From: Shewanella sp. KT0246
GTDB taxonomy: Bacteria > Pseudomonadota > Gammaproteobacteria > Enterobacterales > Shewanellaceae
Length of the DNA: 38,285 nt
Direction of reading: 5' to 3'
NCBI RefSeq assembly: GCF_019654955.1
Contig: NZ_BPEV01000041.1
Location: 1 to 38,285, forward strand
The notes under the pieces: model-generated
What the model was told of the DNA's origin: nothing
Seen by the model: only the letters and a program-made list of their open reading frames with translations
Databases searched by the model: none
Translations under genes and position numbers: made by a program
Shown: positions 24,642 to 33,500 of the stretch, piece by piece
Numbering within the stretch: position 1 is the first letter of the stretch
Layout of the letters: every line of letters starts with the position of its first letter

Positions 24642-25073
24642 ATGGGCAAACAAGCGGCCAATACACATGACTCATTATTACTTGAAGGTGGTTGTTTATG
24701 TGGTGCGGTGAGATACCAACTAACTGCTGAACCATTTGATGCCGATTACTGTCATTGCAAACAGTGTCAAAAGTCATCTGGTGCCGTATTTCAAGCTTGG
24801 ATGGACTTTAAAATTGAGCAAGTTATCTGGGTAAAAGGCGAGGTGACTGAATACAAGTCATCTGACTATGTTAGACGTGGATTTTGCAAGCAATGTGGCT
24901 GTAATTTAAGTTTTCGAGATACCCGATACCCAGACTACTTTACCCTCACGATTGGCTCTTTAGATAACCCTAGCTTAATTAAACCTAACTACCATATTTA
25001 TACCGCAAACCAAGTATCGTGGTTAACGATTACTGATGACTGCAATCGCTATGAGCAAGAAAGAATCACTTAG
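24642..25073 (+). CDS. GFA-family (CENP-V/GFA domain) zinc protein
   Basis: The protein has 143 residues with GAAGGAA before the ATG. It has the GFA/CENP-V zinc pattern: GGCLCGAVRY, then YCHCKQCQKSSGAVF and FCKQCGCNLSF, that is seven to eight Cys in two zinc sites. The founding member promotes glutathione-formaldehyde adduct formation, but that activity is disputed and most homologues are uncharacterised. It should be cytoplasmic. The gene stands alone, with ~110 bases of ordinary sequence before the convergent M16 gene. Confidence 0.87.
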   Translation: MGKQAANTHDSLLLEGGCLCGAVRYQLTAEPFDADYCHCKQCQKSSGAVFQAWMDFKIEQVIWVKGEVTEYKSSDYVRRGFCKQCGCNLSFRDTRYPDYFTLTIGSLDNPSLIKPNYHIYTANQVSWLTITDDCNRYEQERIT

Positions 25074-25182
25074 TTTTTGATACCTAACTTGCAACCAAAC
25101 TTATAGCTGAGTTTGCAGCCAAGTATAGAAGACGTAGATAAGCTCAGAAATATGGAAAACTGAGTACAAGGATATGATATAG

Positions 25183-26796
25183 CTAGTTTGCTGAAATGCG
25201 TTCTATTTTCCAATTCGGTAGTTTTTCATTAATGTCCTGGGAGATTTTATCAGCATCACCACGAAGCACAATCGTTGGAACGCTCGATAACGTTTCGATA
25301 GAGAGTTGCCTTAATTGTTCAGGGGTTAATGAGTTTATCGCATTGACTTGCTGCTGTGCTTGCATGGCTGATTTGCCAGATAACAAGTTACGTATGTAAT
25401 CACTTTCTCTGCCAAAGGTGTTATCCATTGAAAGCTGACGTTGACCCATTAAATATGTAGCAACGGCATCAATTTCGGTCTGACTAACAGTTTGTTGAGT
25501 TATTAATTGAGTGTGATCCACTATCCCTTTTATAAATGCCCCTGAGTTTTCTAATGATGTGTTGCCATAAAAGTACAGGTATTGGCTTAATGGTGCATCA
25601 ATACAACGACCGTAAATGCCATAGGTTAATCCACGGGTTTCTCGTAAATCATAGAACAGTCTTCCGGTGTAACTTCTACCAAGTAAAGGCGCAATAGTTT
25701 TACAGCCTAAGCTGCTATCAAGTGTGGCTTGGGGTGGTGACAGAAGGGAGTGTGATTGCTTTTTATTATCTGTTATGAAGCCTAATCGTACTTGAGTTTG
25801 CACCGTATCTGGAGCATCGATTAGATAGATGGTTTGCTTTTGATTAAGTTTGGAGCGTGAGTCTGGGTCTGCGTTAGGGCTTTCGTGTAGTGTTGAATCA
25901 TTCCCCGATCCCCTTTGGCCATTATGGGCACTGTGGTGACTGTTATTTTGCATCAACCAACTAGGCCATGTTATTTCTCTGGCCATAGTGCTACTAAGGT
26001 TATGAGAGCTACTAAGGTTATGAGTGTCACTATTATCAGCAGTGGCACTAAATAAATGCCACTGCATTTTGTCACGTGTTGAGCGATGTAATTGCGATAA
26101 ACGTTCAGGCTCATCTAATGCTTTTACTAACTCTTGATTAGCAATATTAAGGTTATATGGGTGCTGCTTTCCGAGTAATTGGTTGCGGAATGCTTTATCT
26201 ATTTCAGAGCCTGTAAATGCACCAATATGCTTATTGAGATTTAAATTTCGTTGAACTGTTTCGATATTGATATGACTAAGTGATTCAATATCCCAGAAGC
26301 CCAAGATGAGTGGCAACATATTTTCAATTGGTTGTGAGCACTGCATCGTGGTGGTAATACTGTGAAGGCTTGCTCTAAATCGAATGCTATTATAGCAAGC
26401 TGAGATCTCCGGTAAGTGCTGTTGATTAGCAAGTTCACTAAGGCGCTGGGAAAAAGCCTCAATAAGCACGTCAGGGTTTTCAAGAGAAGCAGTAGCCGAG
26501 AGTCCGATAAAATAAATACGGTTAAGGCTGTGGCTATTTGTCGCCGCATTTTTTATAGGCCATGTGTGAGTGGTGAAAATCTCACTGAGTTTAACGCTTG
26601 TGGGTTCAATACTATGTTGTGCTGAAATTGATGCTGTTAACGGCTGTAAACTAGGGGCCTGCTCAAGGACTGTAAACTCAGGTAAGTTAGGAGGCTGCGC
26701 ATCAGTAAAGTTAATTGGCGAGTGCTGACAGCCTAGTATTACAAAACTAAAGCTCAACAATATGCTGATCTGATATTTCTTTATCGCAATGACCAC
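25183..26796 (-). CDS. M16-family peptidase, non-catalytic (R/Y) subunit, lipoprotein
   Basis: I choose the GTG at 26796, whose G is the last base of the upstream gene's TAG stop (TAGTG) and which has AAAGGTGG upstream; this gives 537 residues. The lipoprotein signal ends FVILGC. It lacks the HxxEH zinc site of the M16 family but keeps the C-domain motif RETRGLTYGIYG, whose Arg and Tyr bind substrate in the partner subunit of heterodimeric M16B enzymes. It pairs with the next upstream gene, which has HLFEH. A Ser/His/Asn-rich insert (~240-320) is present. The two-subunit peptidase is likely periplasmic. Confidence 0.87.
   Translation of the reverse strand: MVIAIKKYQISILLSFSFVILGCQHSPINFTDAQPPNLPEFTVLEQAPSLQPLTASISAQHSIEPTSVKLSEIFTTHTWPIKNAATNSHSLNRIYFIGLSATASLENPDVLIEAFSQRLSELANQQHLPEISACYNSIRFRASLHSITTTMQCSQPIENMLPLILGFWDIESLSHINIETVQRNLNLNKHIGAFTGSEIDKAFRNQLLGKQHPYNLNIANQELVKALDEPERLSQLHRSTRDKMQWHLFSATADNSDTHNLSSSHNLSSTMAREITWPSWLMQNNSHHSAHNGQRGSGNDSTLHESPNADPDSRSKLNQKQTIYLIDAPDTVQTQVRLGFITDNKKQSHSLLSPPQATLDSSLGCKTIAPLLGRSYTGRLFYDLRETRGLTYGIYGRCIDAPLSQYLYFYGNTSLENSGAFIKGIVDHTQLITQQTVSQTEIDAVATYLMGQRQLSMDNTFGRESDYIRNLLSGKSAMQAQQQVNAINSLTPEQLRQLSIETLSSVPTIVLRGDADKISQDINEKLPNWKIERISAN
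25990..26025. repeat. 18-bp in-frame tandem duplication within the M16 gene
   Basis: GCTACTAAGGTTATGAGA is repeated immediately (last base differs), giving HNLSSS and HNLSST in the protein. It lies in a low-complexity linker and is probably a slippage product. Confidence 0.8.
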
Positions 26797-28271
26797 TATA
26801 GCGCCCACCTTTCTAATGAGTCTGCAAATCCTTGTGGCATGATTTCTAACAAGGCTTTCCCCCAACGGATGTACCAAGACGGAAGCAGATCTACTCTAAC
26901 GGCTTTATCGATGAAGTATTGCTTTGTGACTCGCTGAATATCAGCAGATGAGACGGCTTCGGTTCGTTGCCAAGGCTGTGTTATAGGATGGTACTTATCT
27001 CGAACTGAGGTGTTTGAGAGAAATTTAGCTAAGGACTGACTATTGGTATAGTGCTGCTGAGCTTTATTAATGGCGGCAGCTTTTAAACCGCACAAAGCCT
27101 GTTCATCAATACCTGCCTGCAGTACTTCATTAAACAAGGATGCTACCAACTCTTGTAATTCATTTAAGGAAGTATTTGCTCTGGGCACCAATACAAGGTT
27201 GGTCACACCATGATTTTCCATGGTCAAGGGAATGGAGTAGCTGAGCATTTGCGGTGGGTTTTCTAATGTGTTGGATGCGAGTGCACTTTTGAGATTCTGA
27301 AATAAGTGATTTTGTAACAGGTTAATGGCCTCATAGTCGGGATGGTTCCTGCCTACAGTGTGCCAAGCCATGAGTAATGCAGGCCAAGGGCCACGCCCAT
27401 CCACTATTTCAGTTTTAATTGCCATTGGGGTTACTGCAATAGATGTGAACGTATCTTGAGAATGATTAGGGGCTTGCCAGTCGGCAAAATACTGCTTAAC
27501 GGTTTGAAGTGAATCACTTTCTAGTTTACCCACTAATGACAATTGCATTGCATCGGGGCGGTAGTAGCGCTGATGAAATTGCTCAAGTTTAATGGGGGTT
27601 GCACTGATGACATCTGCCTTACTGCCAATAATGGCATGGGCATAAGGGCTCTCAGCTACTTGGGATAATAAAAACTCCATCGCAGGGCGAAGGTAGGGCT
27701 GGTTATCTATGGTAGTGGCCATTTCCTCAAGTACTGCTCCTTGCTGGTTTTTAACAGTAGTTTGAGATAAAACTGGGCGAATAAATCGGTCTGACTCAAG
27801 AAATAAGCTTAACTCCAATGCCTGCGCAGGGATGGTTAAATAATAATTGGTATAGTCGAAGTGAGTGCTGGCATTAAAGCGAGCACCAATGGCACTCATT
27901 TGTTGAGGGTAGCTATCTTTGGGCGCATTCTCGCTGCCTTTGAACAAGAGGTGCTCAAATAAATGGGCATAACCTGTTTGCCCCTCAGTTTCATTGCGAG
28001 AACCCACATTAAATTGACTGGCAATTGCTACTGTAGATTGTAGCGGTCGATTAACTTGCCTAACAATCATGCCGTTATCGAGCTCATTGAGGCTTATTTG
28101 TTGTTCAATCTGTCGGAGTTGCTCAAATTGAGGCTTTAGATTGCATTGAAATGCATGTGAGTTAAATGGAAGTAAACTCACTGCTAATACGAATATACAG
28201 TTTAAAAACAAAACTGAGACTAGGCTGCTTTTCTGAAAATTGGTGTTTAGGCAAGCGATGCTTTTATCCAT
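26796..28271 (-). CDS. M16-family zinc peptidase, catalytic subunit
   Basis: The protein has 491 residues if it starts at the ATG at 28271; a TTG at 28283 closer to the GGGGAAG site is an alternative. It has a signal peptide ending around SHA. The inverted zinc motif HLFEH lies in GYAHLFEHLLFKGS, with the downstream Glu in GAVLEEMATT. The C-terminal M16 domain follows. It should form a clam-shell enzyme with the subunit encoded next, degrading peptides in the periplasm. The stop and the next start overlap (TAGTG), indicating translational coupling. Confidence 0.9.
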   Translation of the reverse strand: MDKSIACLNTNFQKSSLVSVLFLNCIFVLAVSLLPFNSHAFQCNLKPQFEQLRQIEQQISLNELDNGMIVRQVNRPLQSTVAIASQFNVGSRNETEGQTGYAHLFEHLLFKGSENAPKDSYPQQMSAIGARFNASTHFDYTNYYLTIPAQALELSLFLESDRFIRPVLSQTTVKNQQGAVLEEMATTIDNQPYLRPAMEFLLSQVAESPYAHAIIGSKADVISATPIKLEQFHQRYYRPDAMQLSLVGKLESDSLQTVKQYFADWQAPNHSQDTFTSIAVTPMAIKTEIVDGRGPWPALLMAWHTVGRNHPDYEAINLLQNHLFQNLKSALASNTLENPPQMLSYSIPLTMENHGVTNLVLVPRANTSLNELQELVASLFNEVLQAGIDEQALCGLKAAAINKAQQHYTNSQSLAKFLSNTSVRDKYHPITQPWQRTEAVSSADIQRVTKQYFIDKAVRVDLLPSWYIRWGKALLEIMPQGFADSLERWAL

Positions 28272-28370
28272 AACCGTTTTCAAACTTCCCCATTAATAAG
28301 ACCTGTATTGAGATTTAGACTACTGGCTTAACGAATGCGACTCAAGTGTTAACGTCCTACCTGAAAAACA

Positions 28371-28406
28371 AAAACGCTAAATAGTGATTAAACTATTTAG
28401 CGTTTT
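28371..28406 (-). terminator. Terminator downstream of the L,D-transpeptidase gene
   Basis: AAAACGCTAAATAGT (28371-28385) is perfectly complementary to 28392-28406 around a six-base loop, a 15-bp stem with A and T ends, 30 bases past the stop at 28439. It also separates the gene from the M16 pair on the same strand. Confidence 0.85.
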
Positions 28407-28438
28407 AAATTAAGTAAGTAACTTGAAAATAAGAGCTG

Positions 28439-29404
28439 TTACTCAGACTCGAAAGGTGTCATCTCTTCATCTAATTGAGCGTGTTGTATGCTATTAATCC
28501 GTGTAGGTATACCGGTGCGCTGCTCTAACAAACGCTTTAACGTGAAAGAGTCTGTTTCAGCATGGGCAACAACAGAAGTGATTTTATTATCTAATGTTAG
28601 TGGTAACTGCTCTGTAGACTCAAACTGTTCAATCGTTTCAGATAAAGGTTGATGGACTTCTAAATAGCGATTTCCGTCTGGCTCTACGGTTGCTTTTATC
28701 GGTTGATTAATAAACTCAACGCGAGTACCGACAGGAACCGAACTGAATAAGTGCTCAATGTCTTCATCACGTAATCTTACACAGCCTTGGCTAACACGTA
28801 GGCCGATCCCGAAAGAGGCATTGGTGCCGTGTACAGCAAAATAATTACCGACATAAAGTGCAAATAATCCCATTGGATTATCGGGGCCAGCAGGCCATAC
28901 ATCAGGTAGCTCGACGCCTTTGGCTGCATAAATTTTTCGCGTATTTTGTGTCGGTGTCCAAGTCGGATTTGCACGTTTACGGTAGACTTGAGTCACCCAG
29001 TTTTCAGGGGTGTCACGACCAACTTGTCCAATACCGATTGGTAGTACTTCAACTGTATTTTTACCTTTTGGGTAATAATATAAACGCATTTCGGCGCTGT
29101 TAATTACGATTCCTTTACGTGGAGTGTCAGGCAAAATAAGTTGATGTGGAATAACTAAGGTACTACCTGGTTTAGGAAGATAAGGGTCAACACCAGGATT
29201 TGCTTCCATCATGTTGCTCAAGCCTAATTGAAATTCAGCGGCTATTGCCTCTAAAGTGAGCTTACCTTCAGGAACAACATAATATTGGTTTTCACCAATT
29301 AGTCGGCTGTCTTTAGCTGGTAAACGATACTCTATCGCAGCAACATTTAAGCTGGTAAAAAGAGTAGAAATAGCAATCAATGAAGCGCAAAACGACTTTA
29401 ACAT
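28439..29404 (-). CDS. L,D-transpeptidase (YkuD domain, ErfK/YbiS-like)
   Basis: The protein has 321 residues with a signal peptide (MLKSFCASLIAISTLFTSLNVAA). A LysM-like peptidoglycan-binding module follows (~42-92: QYYVVPEGKLTLEAIAAEF, SNMMEANPGVDPY). The YkuD catalytic domain (~95-235) contains HGTNASFG and SQGCVRLR, with the catalytic Cys. The C-terminal ~80 residues are an extra helical tail. It forms 3-3 cross-links or attaches lipoproteins to peptidoglycan in the periplasm. The distinction cannot be made from sequence. It is monocistronic with a strong terminator. Confidence 0.92.
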   Translation of the reverse strand: MLKSFCASLIAISTLFTSLNVAAIEYRLPAKDSRLIGENQYYVVPEGKLTLEAIAAEFQLGLSNMMEANPGVDPYLPKPGSTLVIPHQLILPDTPRKGIVINSAEMRLYYYPKGKNTVEVLPIGIGQVGRDTPENWVTQVYRKRANPTWTPTQNTRKIYAAKGVELPDVWPAGPDNPMGLFALYVGNYFAVHGTNASFGIGLRVSQGCVRLRDEDIEHLFSSVPVGTRVEFINQPIKATVEPDGNRYLEVHQPLSETIEQFESTEQLPLTLDNKITSVVAHAETDSFTLKRLLEQRTGIPTRINSIQHAQLDEEMTPFESE

Positions 29405-29830
29405 AAGAGCGACGTGTTCCTAATTATGGGGCTACCAGTTTCAAAGTCCCACCAAAGTTTTGGTATAAAGTATTAGTAAAAATGATTAGTACTCGAATCC
29501 CACATCCTTATAGAAGTGCATAAAGATAATACTTAATCATTACTCTAAGGCTAGCAAGCATGGCATCGTTGATCATTTCTTAACTGATTTCAAGCTGGCA
29601 AGAAACTTTATTAGCATTTTCTCATTTGAGTCATGTAAAAGGTGACCGTATCTAGTCACCTTTTGTTACTGCTAATTGTTTAATCTACTTTGCCAGCCTT
29701 TTTTAAAGCTTAATTGAATTACGCTAAGGGCTATTCATATATAGCAAAGGCTATTCATATTTAGCTTAAGGCTATTAATATTTAGCTTAAGGCTATTATT
29801 TCGCTTAGGGCTATTAATATTCGCTTACGG
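29405..29830. other. Intergenic stretch with a hairpin and a repeat array
   Basis: No gene is visible. The left third should hold the promoter of the L,D-transpeptidase gene. A stable AAAAGGTGAC/GTCACCTTTT hairpin lies at 29637-29664, and the ~20-bp repeat array begins at 29721. Both features lie downstream of lpxL. Confidence 0.6.
29637..29664 (-). terminator. Probable terminator downstream of lpxL
   Basis: AAAAGGTGAC pairs with GTCACCTTTT around an 8-base loop, with short T runs on both strands. It lies ~165 bases past the lpxL stop, beyond the repeat array, so an lpxL transcript would include the repeats. Confidence 0.6.
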
Positions 29831-29840
29831 CTATTTGTAT
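29721..29840. repeat. ~20-bp tandem repeat array, six copies, reaching the lpxL stop codon
   Basis: Units begin near 29721, 29741, 29761, 29782, 29802 and 29821. The consensus is TTAGCTTAAGGCTATTAATAT, 19-21 bases long, and the GGCTATT core is present in every copy. The last copy contains the lpxL stop (TAG on the minus strand at 29833-29831) and the last codons. Length variation shows it is not maintained as coding sequence. There is no spacer structure, so it is not a CRISPR array. Confidence 0.85.
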
Positions 29841-30772
29841 AACGAAGGTGTTTCTTTAGTTGGACGAGTCTTAAACCGTCTATGAAGCCACATATATTGA
29901 TTACGATTCTTATCAATAATGTTTTCAATAATTTTATTACCACGAATCGCATCTGCTAATTCATCTTCGCCAGGGAAGTTATCAAGTGGAGGCATGATTT
30001 CCATGTGATAACCTTTATCGTCACTATTGCGCTCAACAAAAAACGGCAACACTTTAGCACGGCCAAGTTTTGCTAAGGTTGTAGCCCCAGTAATTGTGGC
30101 TGCATCAGGCACGGCGTACAAAGGAATAAATACTGCACTTGAACGTCCAAAGTCCTGATCTGCTGTATACCAAATAACATCTGGATTACGAAGGCTTCTG
30201 ACCATATTGCGAAGATCACGCTTTGGCACTAGGCCTTTATTTGAACGCAGGCGACCGCTAACTTGCAGGTATTCCATAACAGGATTATCGTGTGGGCGAT
30301 AAACACCAATCCCTGGCTGGAATTGACCGAACATTCTTGCGCCCATTTCTAACGGCAAACAATGTACGGCAAACAAAATAACGCCGTGACCACTATCGAG
30401 TGTATCGGTGACATGTTGATCGCCTTTCATTGTCATGTGACGCTGTATTTTATCGTTTGACCACCACCAAGCATTGATAGTATCAAAAATGGCTTTGCCG
30501 GTTTCTTCAAAGTTTCGTTTAAGTAGTTGTTCTCTTTCTTGCTCAGGCATATCAGGAAAACAAAGCTGTAAGTTTCGCTCAGCAGTATGCTTGCGACTCT
30601 TGGCAAACTTAAGGACTAATCTACCTAAACCTGCCCCCATGGTCATTTGCCAACGTAACGGTAATAGTTGAGTAAGTCTCATAAAACCAACACCTAACCA
30701 TAAGGGCCAGTGTTTAGGATGTAATAAATGAGAACCAAATTGTGCTTTTTCTACCACGAATAACTCATCCAA
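29831..30772 (-). CDS. lpxL: Lipid A late acyltransferase, LpxL/LpxP type
   Basis: The protein has 313 residues. It belongs to the LPLAT late-acyltransferase family: an N-terminal membrane-associated segment (HWPLWLGVGFMRLTQLLPLRW), the catalytic HX4E motif HCLPLE, GIGVYRPHDNPVMEY, and the DQDFG..SAVFIPLYAVPDAA block typical of LpxL/LpxP. It transfers a secondary acyl chain to Kdo2-lipid IVA on the inner face of the inner membrane. It is divergent from hldE, another lipopolysaccharide gene, across 88 bases. The final codons lie within a tandem repeat copy. LpxP-like specificity is not excluded. Confidence 0.88.
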   Translation of the reverse strand: MDELFVVEKAQFGSHLLHPKHWPLWLGVGFMRLTQLLPLRWQMTMGAGLGRLVLKFAKSRKHTAERNLQLCFPDMPEQEREQLLKRNFEETGKAIFDTINAWWWSNDKIQRHMTMKGDQHVTDTLDSGHGVILFAVHCLPLEMGARMFGQFQPGIGVYRPHDNPVMEYLQVSGRLRSNKGLVPKRDLRNMVRSLRNPDVIWYTADQDFGRSSAVFIPLYAVPDAATITGATTLAKLGRAKVLPFFVERNSDDKGYHMEIMPPLDNFPGEDELADAIRGNKIIENIIDKNRNQYMWLHRRFKTRPTKETPSLYK

Positions 30773-30797
30773 ATTTCGAAATTAGTTTCTATTCTAA

Positions 30798-30826
30798 CTT
30801 AATTTTATAGCAAAATTAGGTACAAT
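30798..30826 (+). promoter_or_regulatory. Possible hldE promoter
   Basis: TACAAT at 30821-30826 is a good -10 box, ~35 bases before the hldE ATG. The matching -35 region (CTTAAT at 30798, 17-base spacer) is weak, so this is tentative. Confidence 0.35.
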
Positions 30827-30860
30827 CACGGTTTAAGTCAGCAAAAAGAAAAAGTTTACT

Positions 30861-32291
30861 ATGAAGGTATCTCTCCCAGCATTCGAAAAAGCACGAGTTT
30901 TAGTCGTCGGTGATGTCATGCTCGACCGCTATTGGGTTGGTCCCACAGGCCGAATTTCACCAGAAGCCCCCGTACCTGTAGTAAATATTAAAGAAATTGA
31001 AGACCGTCCAGGCGGCGCAGCAAACGTTGCATTAAACATTGCAGCGTTAGGTGGGCAAATCCAACTAGCAGGTATTGTAGGCGCTGATGAAACTGCGCAA
31101 GCATTAACCGTAGGCGTTCAAGCGCAAGGTGTTGAGCCTCGTTGGTTAACTGTTGCTGAAAAACCAACTATTACTAAGTTACGTGTATTTTCTCGTAACC
31201 AGCAGTTAATTCGTTTAGATTTTGAAGAGAAATATGCTAAAGCAGACAGTGAAAACTTGTTTGCCAGCAGTGAAGCGCTATTAGATGACGTAGATGTATT
31301 AGTGCTGTCAGATTATGCCAAAGGTGCAATTGATTCACCGGTTGAGTTTATTGCAAAAGCACGTGCCAAAGGTGTGACTGTGCTAGTTGATCCTAAAGGT
31401 ACTGATTTTGGAAGATACCGCGGCGCATCATTATTGACTCCGAATATGAGTGAGTTTGAAGCAGTTGTTGGCACAGTGATTGATGAAGCTGACTTAATTG
31501 AAAAAGCGAAGCAGCTTATTAAAGAATATGATTTTGAAGCCATGCTAGTGACTCGCTCTGAAAAGGGCATGACGCTAATTAGCCAAGATGAGGCAGAATT
31601 GCATATTCCTACCGTTGCGCGTGAGGTTTACGACGTAACGGGTGCTGGCGATACGGTTATTTCAGCTTTAGCCACATCACTTGCTGCGGGTAGCACTATG
31701 GCGCAAGCATGTTCTATTGCAAACATTGCTGCTGGTGTGGTTGTTGCGAAACTAGGTACGGCCACAGTAAGCCGCATTGAGTTAATTGAAGCATTAGCCT
31801 TGAATCAAGGTGAGTCTGGATTTGGTGTTGTGAGTGAAGATCAACTTGCTTACGCACTTGAACAAGCACGTTTGCGCGGCGAAAAAGTGGTAATGACTAA
31901 TGGTTGTTTTGATATTCTACATGCAGGTCATGTGAGTTATTTACAACAAGCTAAAGCATTAGGTGATCGCCTTATTGTTGCGGTAAATGATGATGCATCA
32001 GTGAAACGCTTAAAAGGCGAAGGTCGACCAGTTAACCAAGAAGATCGCCGTATGGCAGTTCTTGCTGGTTTAGCATCGGTAGATTGGGTTATCCCGTTCA
32101 GTGAGGATACTCCACAGCGTGTTATCAGTCGTTTGTTACCTGACTCGCTAGTAAAAGGTGGCGATTACAAAGTTGAAGAGGTCGCCGGTGGTGCCGAGGT
32201 AATGGCTGCTGGTGGTAAAGTTGAAATTCTTGGCTTTGAAGACGGCGTTTCAACAACTGCGATAATAGAAAATATTATGGCGAAAAAGTAG
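30861..32291 (+). CDS. hldE: Bifunctional heptose-7-phosphate kinase / heptose-1-phosphate adenylyltransferase
   Basis: The protein has 476 residues, the full length of the family. The N-terminal ribokinase-like domain (1-~315) has DVMLDRYWVG, GRISPEAPVPVV, RPGGAANVALN, LLTPNMSEFE and the catalytic DVTGAGDTV. The C-terminal nucleotidyltransferase domain (~340-476) has TNGCFDILHAGHVSYL, with the HxGH active site. It makes ADP-heptose precursors for the lipopolysaccharide core in the cytoplasm. The stop TAG shares its G with the GTG start of the next gene, so that gene is coupled to it. Confidence 0.96.
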   Translation: MKVSLPAFEKARVLVVGDVMLDRYWVGPTGRISPEAPVPVVNIKEIEDRPGGAANVALNIAALGGQIQLAGIVGADETAQALTVGVQAQGVEPRWLTVAEKPTITKLRVFSRNQQLIRLDFEEKYAKADSENLFASSEALLDDVDVLVLSDYAKGAIDSPVEFIAKARAKGVTVLVDPKGTDFGRYRGASLLTPNMSEFEAVVGTVIDEADLIEKAKQLIKEYDFEAMLVTRSEKGMTLISQDEAELHIPTVAREVYDVTGAGDTVISALATSLAAGSTMAQACSIANIAAGVVVAKLGTATVSRIELIEALALNQGESGFGVVSEDQLAYALEQARLRGEKVVMTNGCFDILHAGHVSYLQQAKALGDRLIVAVNDDASVKRLKGEGRPVNQEDRRMAVLAGLASVDWVIPFSEDTPQRVISRLLPDSLVKGGDYKVEEVAGGAEVMAAGGKVEILGFEDGVSTTAIIENIMAKK

Positions 32292-33403
32292 TGCAGTTAC
32301 CGGCACTGTATTTTCTAATCAGTGCCGTTAGCGTTAGCCCTATAGAAATGGCTAACGCTAACTTTGACTCAAGTTTACCAATTACTTCGACAGCTAACAG
32401 TCCAAAGTTAGTTGTCAGCCTAGATACTGAGTTTCTTCCTCATTTAGAACCTAGCACTAATTATGCATTTCAGTCAGAACTTGAGCTAGAACTGAAGCCA
32501 GAACTTGATTTAGTCGATAAAGACAGTTATCCCCAAGTCTCATCAAAAACTCTTGTTGAACCATTTAAGCCTACTAAATTACATGATGTTAAAAGTGAAT
32601 CAGTAGCAGGCAAAACAGCACTGTTATGTCCTATCGACGAATACGAACAATGCCTTTGGCAACTTCCAAATACTGTGGTTCGTCAGTTACCGAGTCATGA
32701 TTCAATTACCTTCAGTTTGGGTTTAAGAAGCGCTGTGGTAATGCCTGTTGATGACAATGGTATCGCAGGCATTATCGTGCTGAATAATTCGTTGCCGGTA
32801 TTGTCTCAAAGTGTGGTGGTAGATGGGGATATATACCAATTAGACTTAGCAAAACAAAGCCAATTAACTTTGTGGCATGAGATTGGTCATTTGGAAAATA
32901 TTGCTCAGCAAGGCAAGGGGCTTCCAATTCGATTAAGTCATTATGAGCATGAGTGGCTAGCAGATATTTATCTGACATGGCGTGTAGCGCATCAAACCAA
33001 TAATCTAACTCTTGCATGGCAGCAGTTTCATCGTCGCAATATGGCTGTTATCAATAATAATGACAATATGAGCCATTGGAGTTCTCCGCAATTATTGTGG
33101 CTACTGACTCATTATCAACAAGAAGATATTATTCAGTATGATGAATATAGCGATTTTATCACTGAGGTATATCCGCAATTTTTGTCAATTGAAAACACCG
33201 AAATAATGGAGATATCTAGCTTAATTCAGCGTACTTTTACTTCTGGCACTTCACAACCTTTACCTAGGTATATGTTTTGGCGTCAAGCTCGTTTAATTGA
33301 GGTGTTACAACCTACGCTTGTGATGTTGATGGGAAGCTCATCGGCTGAGCAATGGTTGATTGAGCAGTTTTCTGAAGCGCCAAAATTGATTAATGCGGAA
33401 TAA
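32291..33403 (+). CDS. Putative secreted gluzincin-like metallopeptidase coupled to hldE
   Basis: The protein has 370 residues from a GTG start whose G is the last base of the hldE stop. The N-terminus looks like a signal peptide (LPALYFLISAVSVSPIEMANA). Residues ~25-100 are Glu/Ser/Pro-rich and low in structure. The only recognised site is LTLWHEIGH (HExxH, His196/His200) followed 20 residues later by EWLAD (Glu221-x3-Asp225), the spacing and ExxxD form of gluzincin zinc proteases such as the M48 type. No membrane segments follow. I do not recognise a named family. The peptidase call is inferred from motif and context. Confidence 0.6.
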   Translation: MQLPALYFLISAVSVSPIEMANANFDSSLPITSTANSPKLVVSLDTEFLPHLEPSTNYAFQSELELELKPELDLVDKDSYPQVSSKTLVEPFKPTKLHDVKSESVAGKTALLCPIDEYEQCLWQLPNTVVRQLPSHDSITFSLGLRSAVVMPVDDNGIAGIIVLNNSLPVLSQSVVVDGDIYQLDLAKQSQLTLWHEIGHLENIAQQGKGLPIRLSHYEHEWLADIYLTWRVAHQTNNLTLAWQQFHRRNMAVINNNDNMSHWSSPQLLWLLTHYQQEDIIQYDEYSDFITEVYPQFLSIENTEIMEISSLIQRTFTSGTSQPLPRYMFWRQARLIEVLQPTLVMLMGSSSAEQWLIEQFSEAPKLINAE

Positions 33404-33500
33404 AAAATACCTGCAACTTTACTAAAGAGCAGGCTTTGCTTTGTATGAATTAGTGATAATTTACTAATACTTCAAATGATCAATGCTTCAGGCTCGTCAT

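Noticed and set aside
29721..29840. CRISPR array
   Set aside because: Units of ~20 bases are contiguous with no unique spacers, and no cas genes are in the window.
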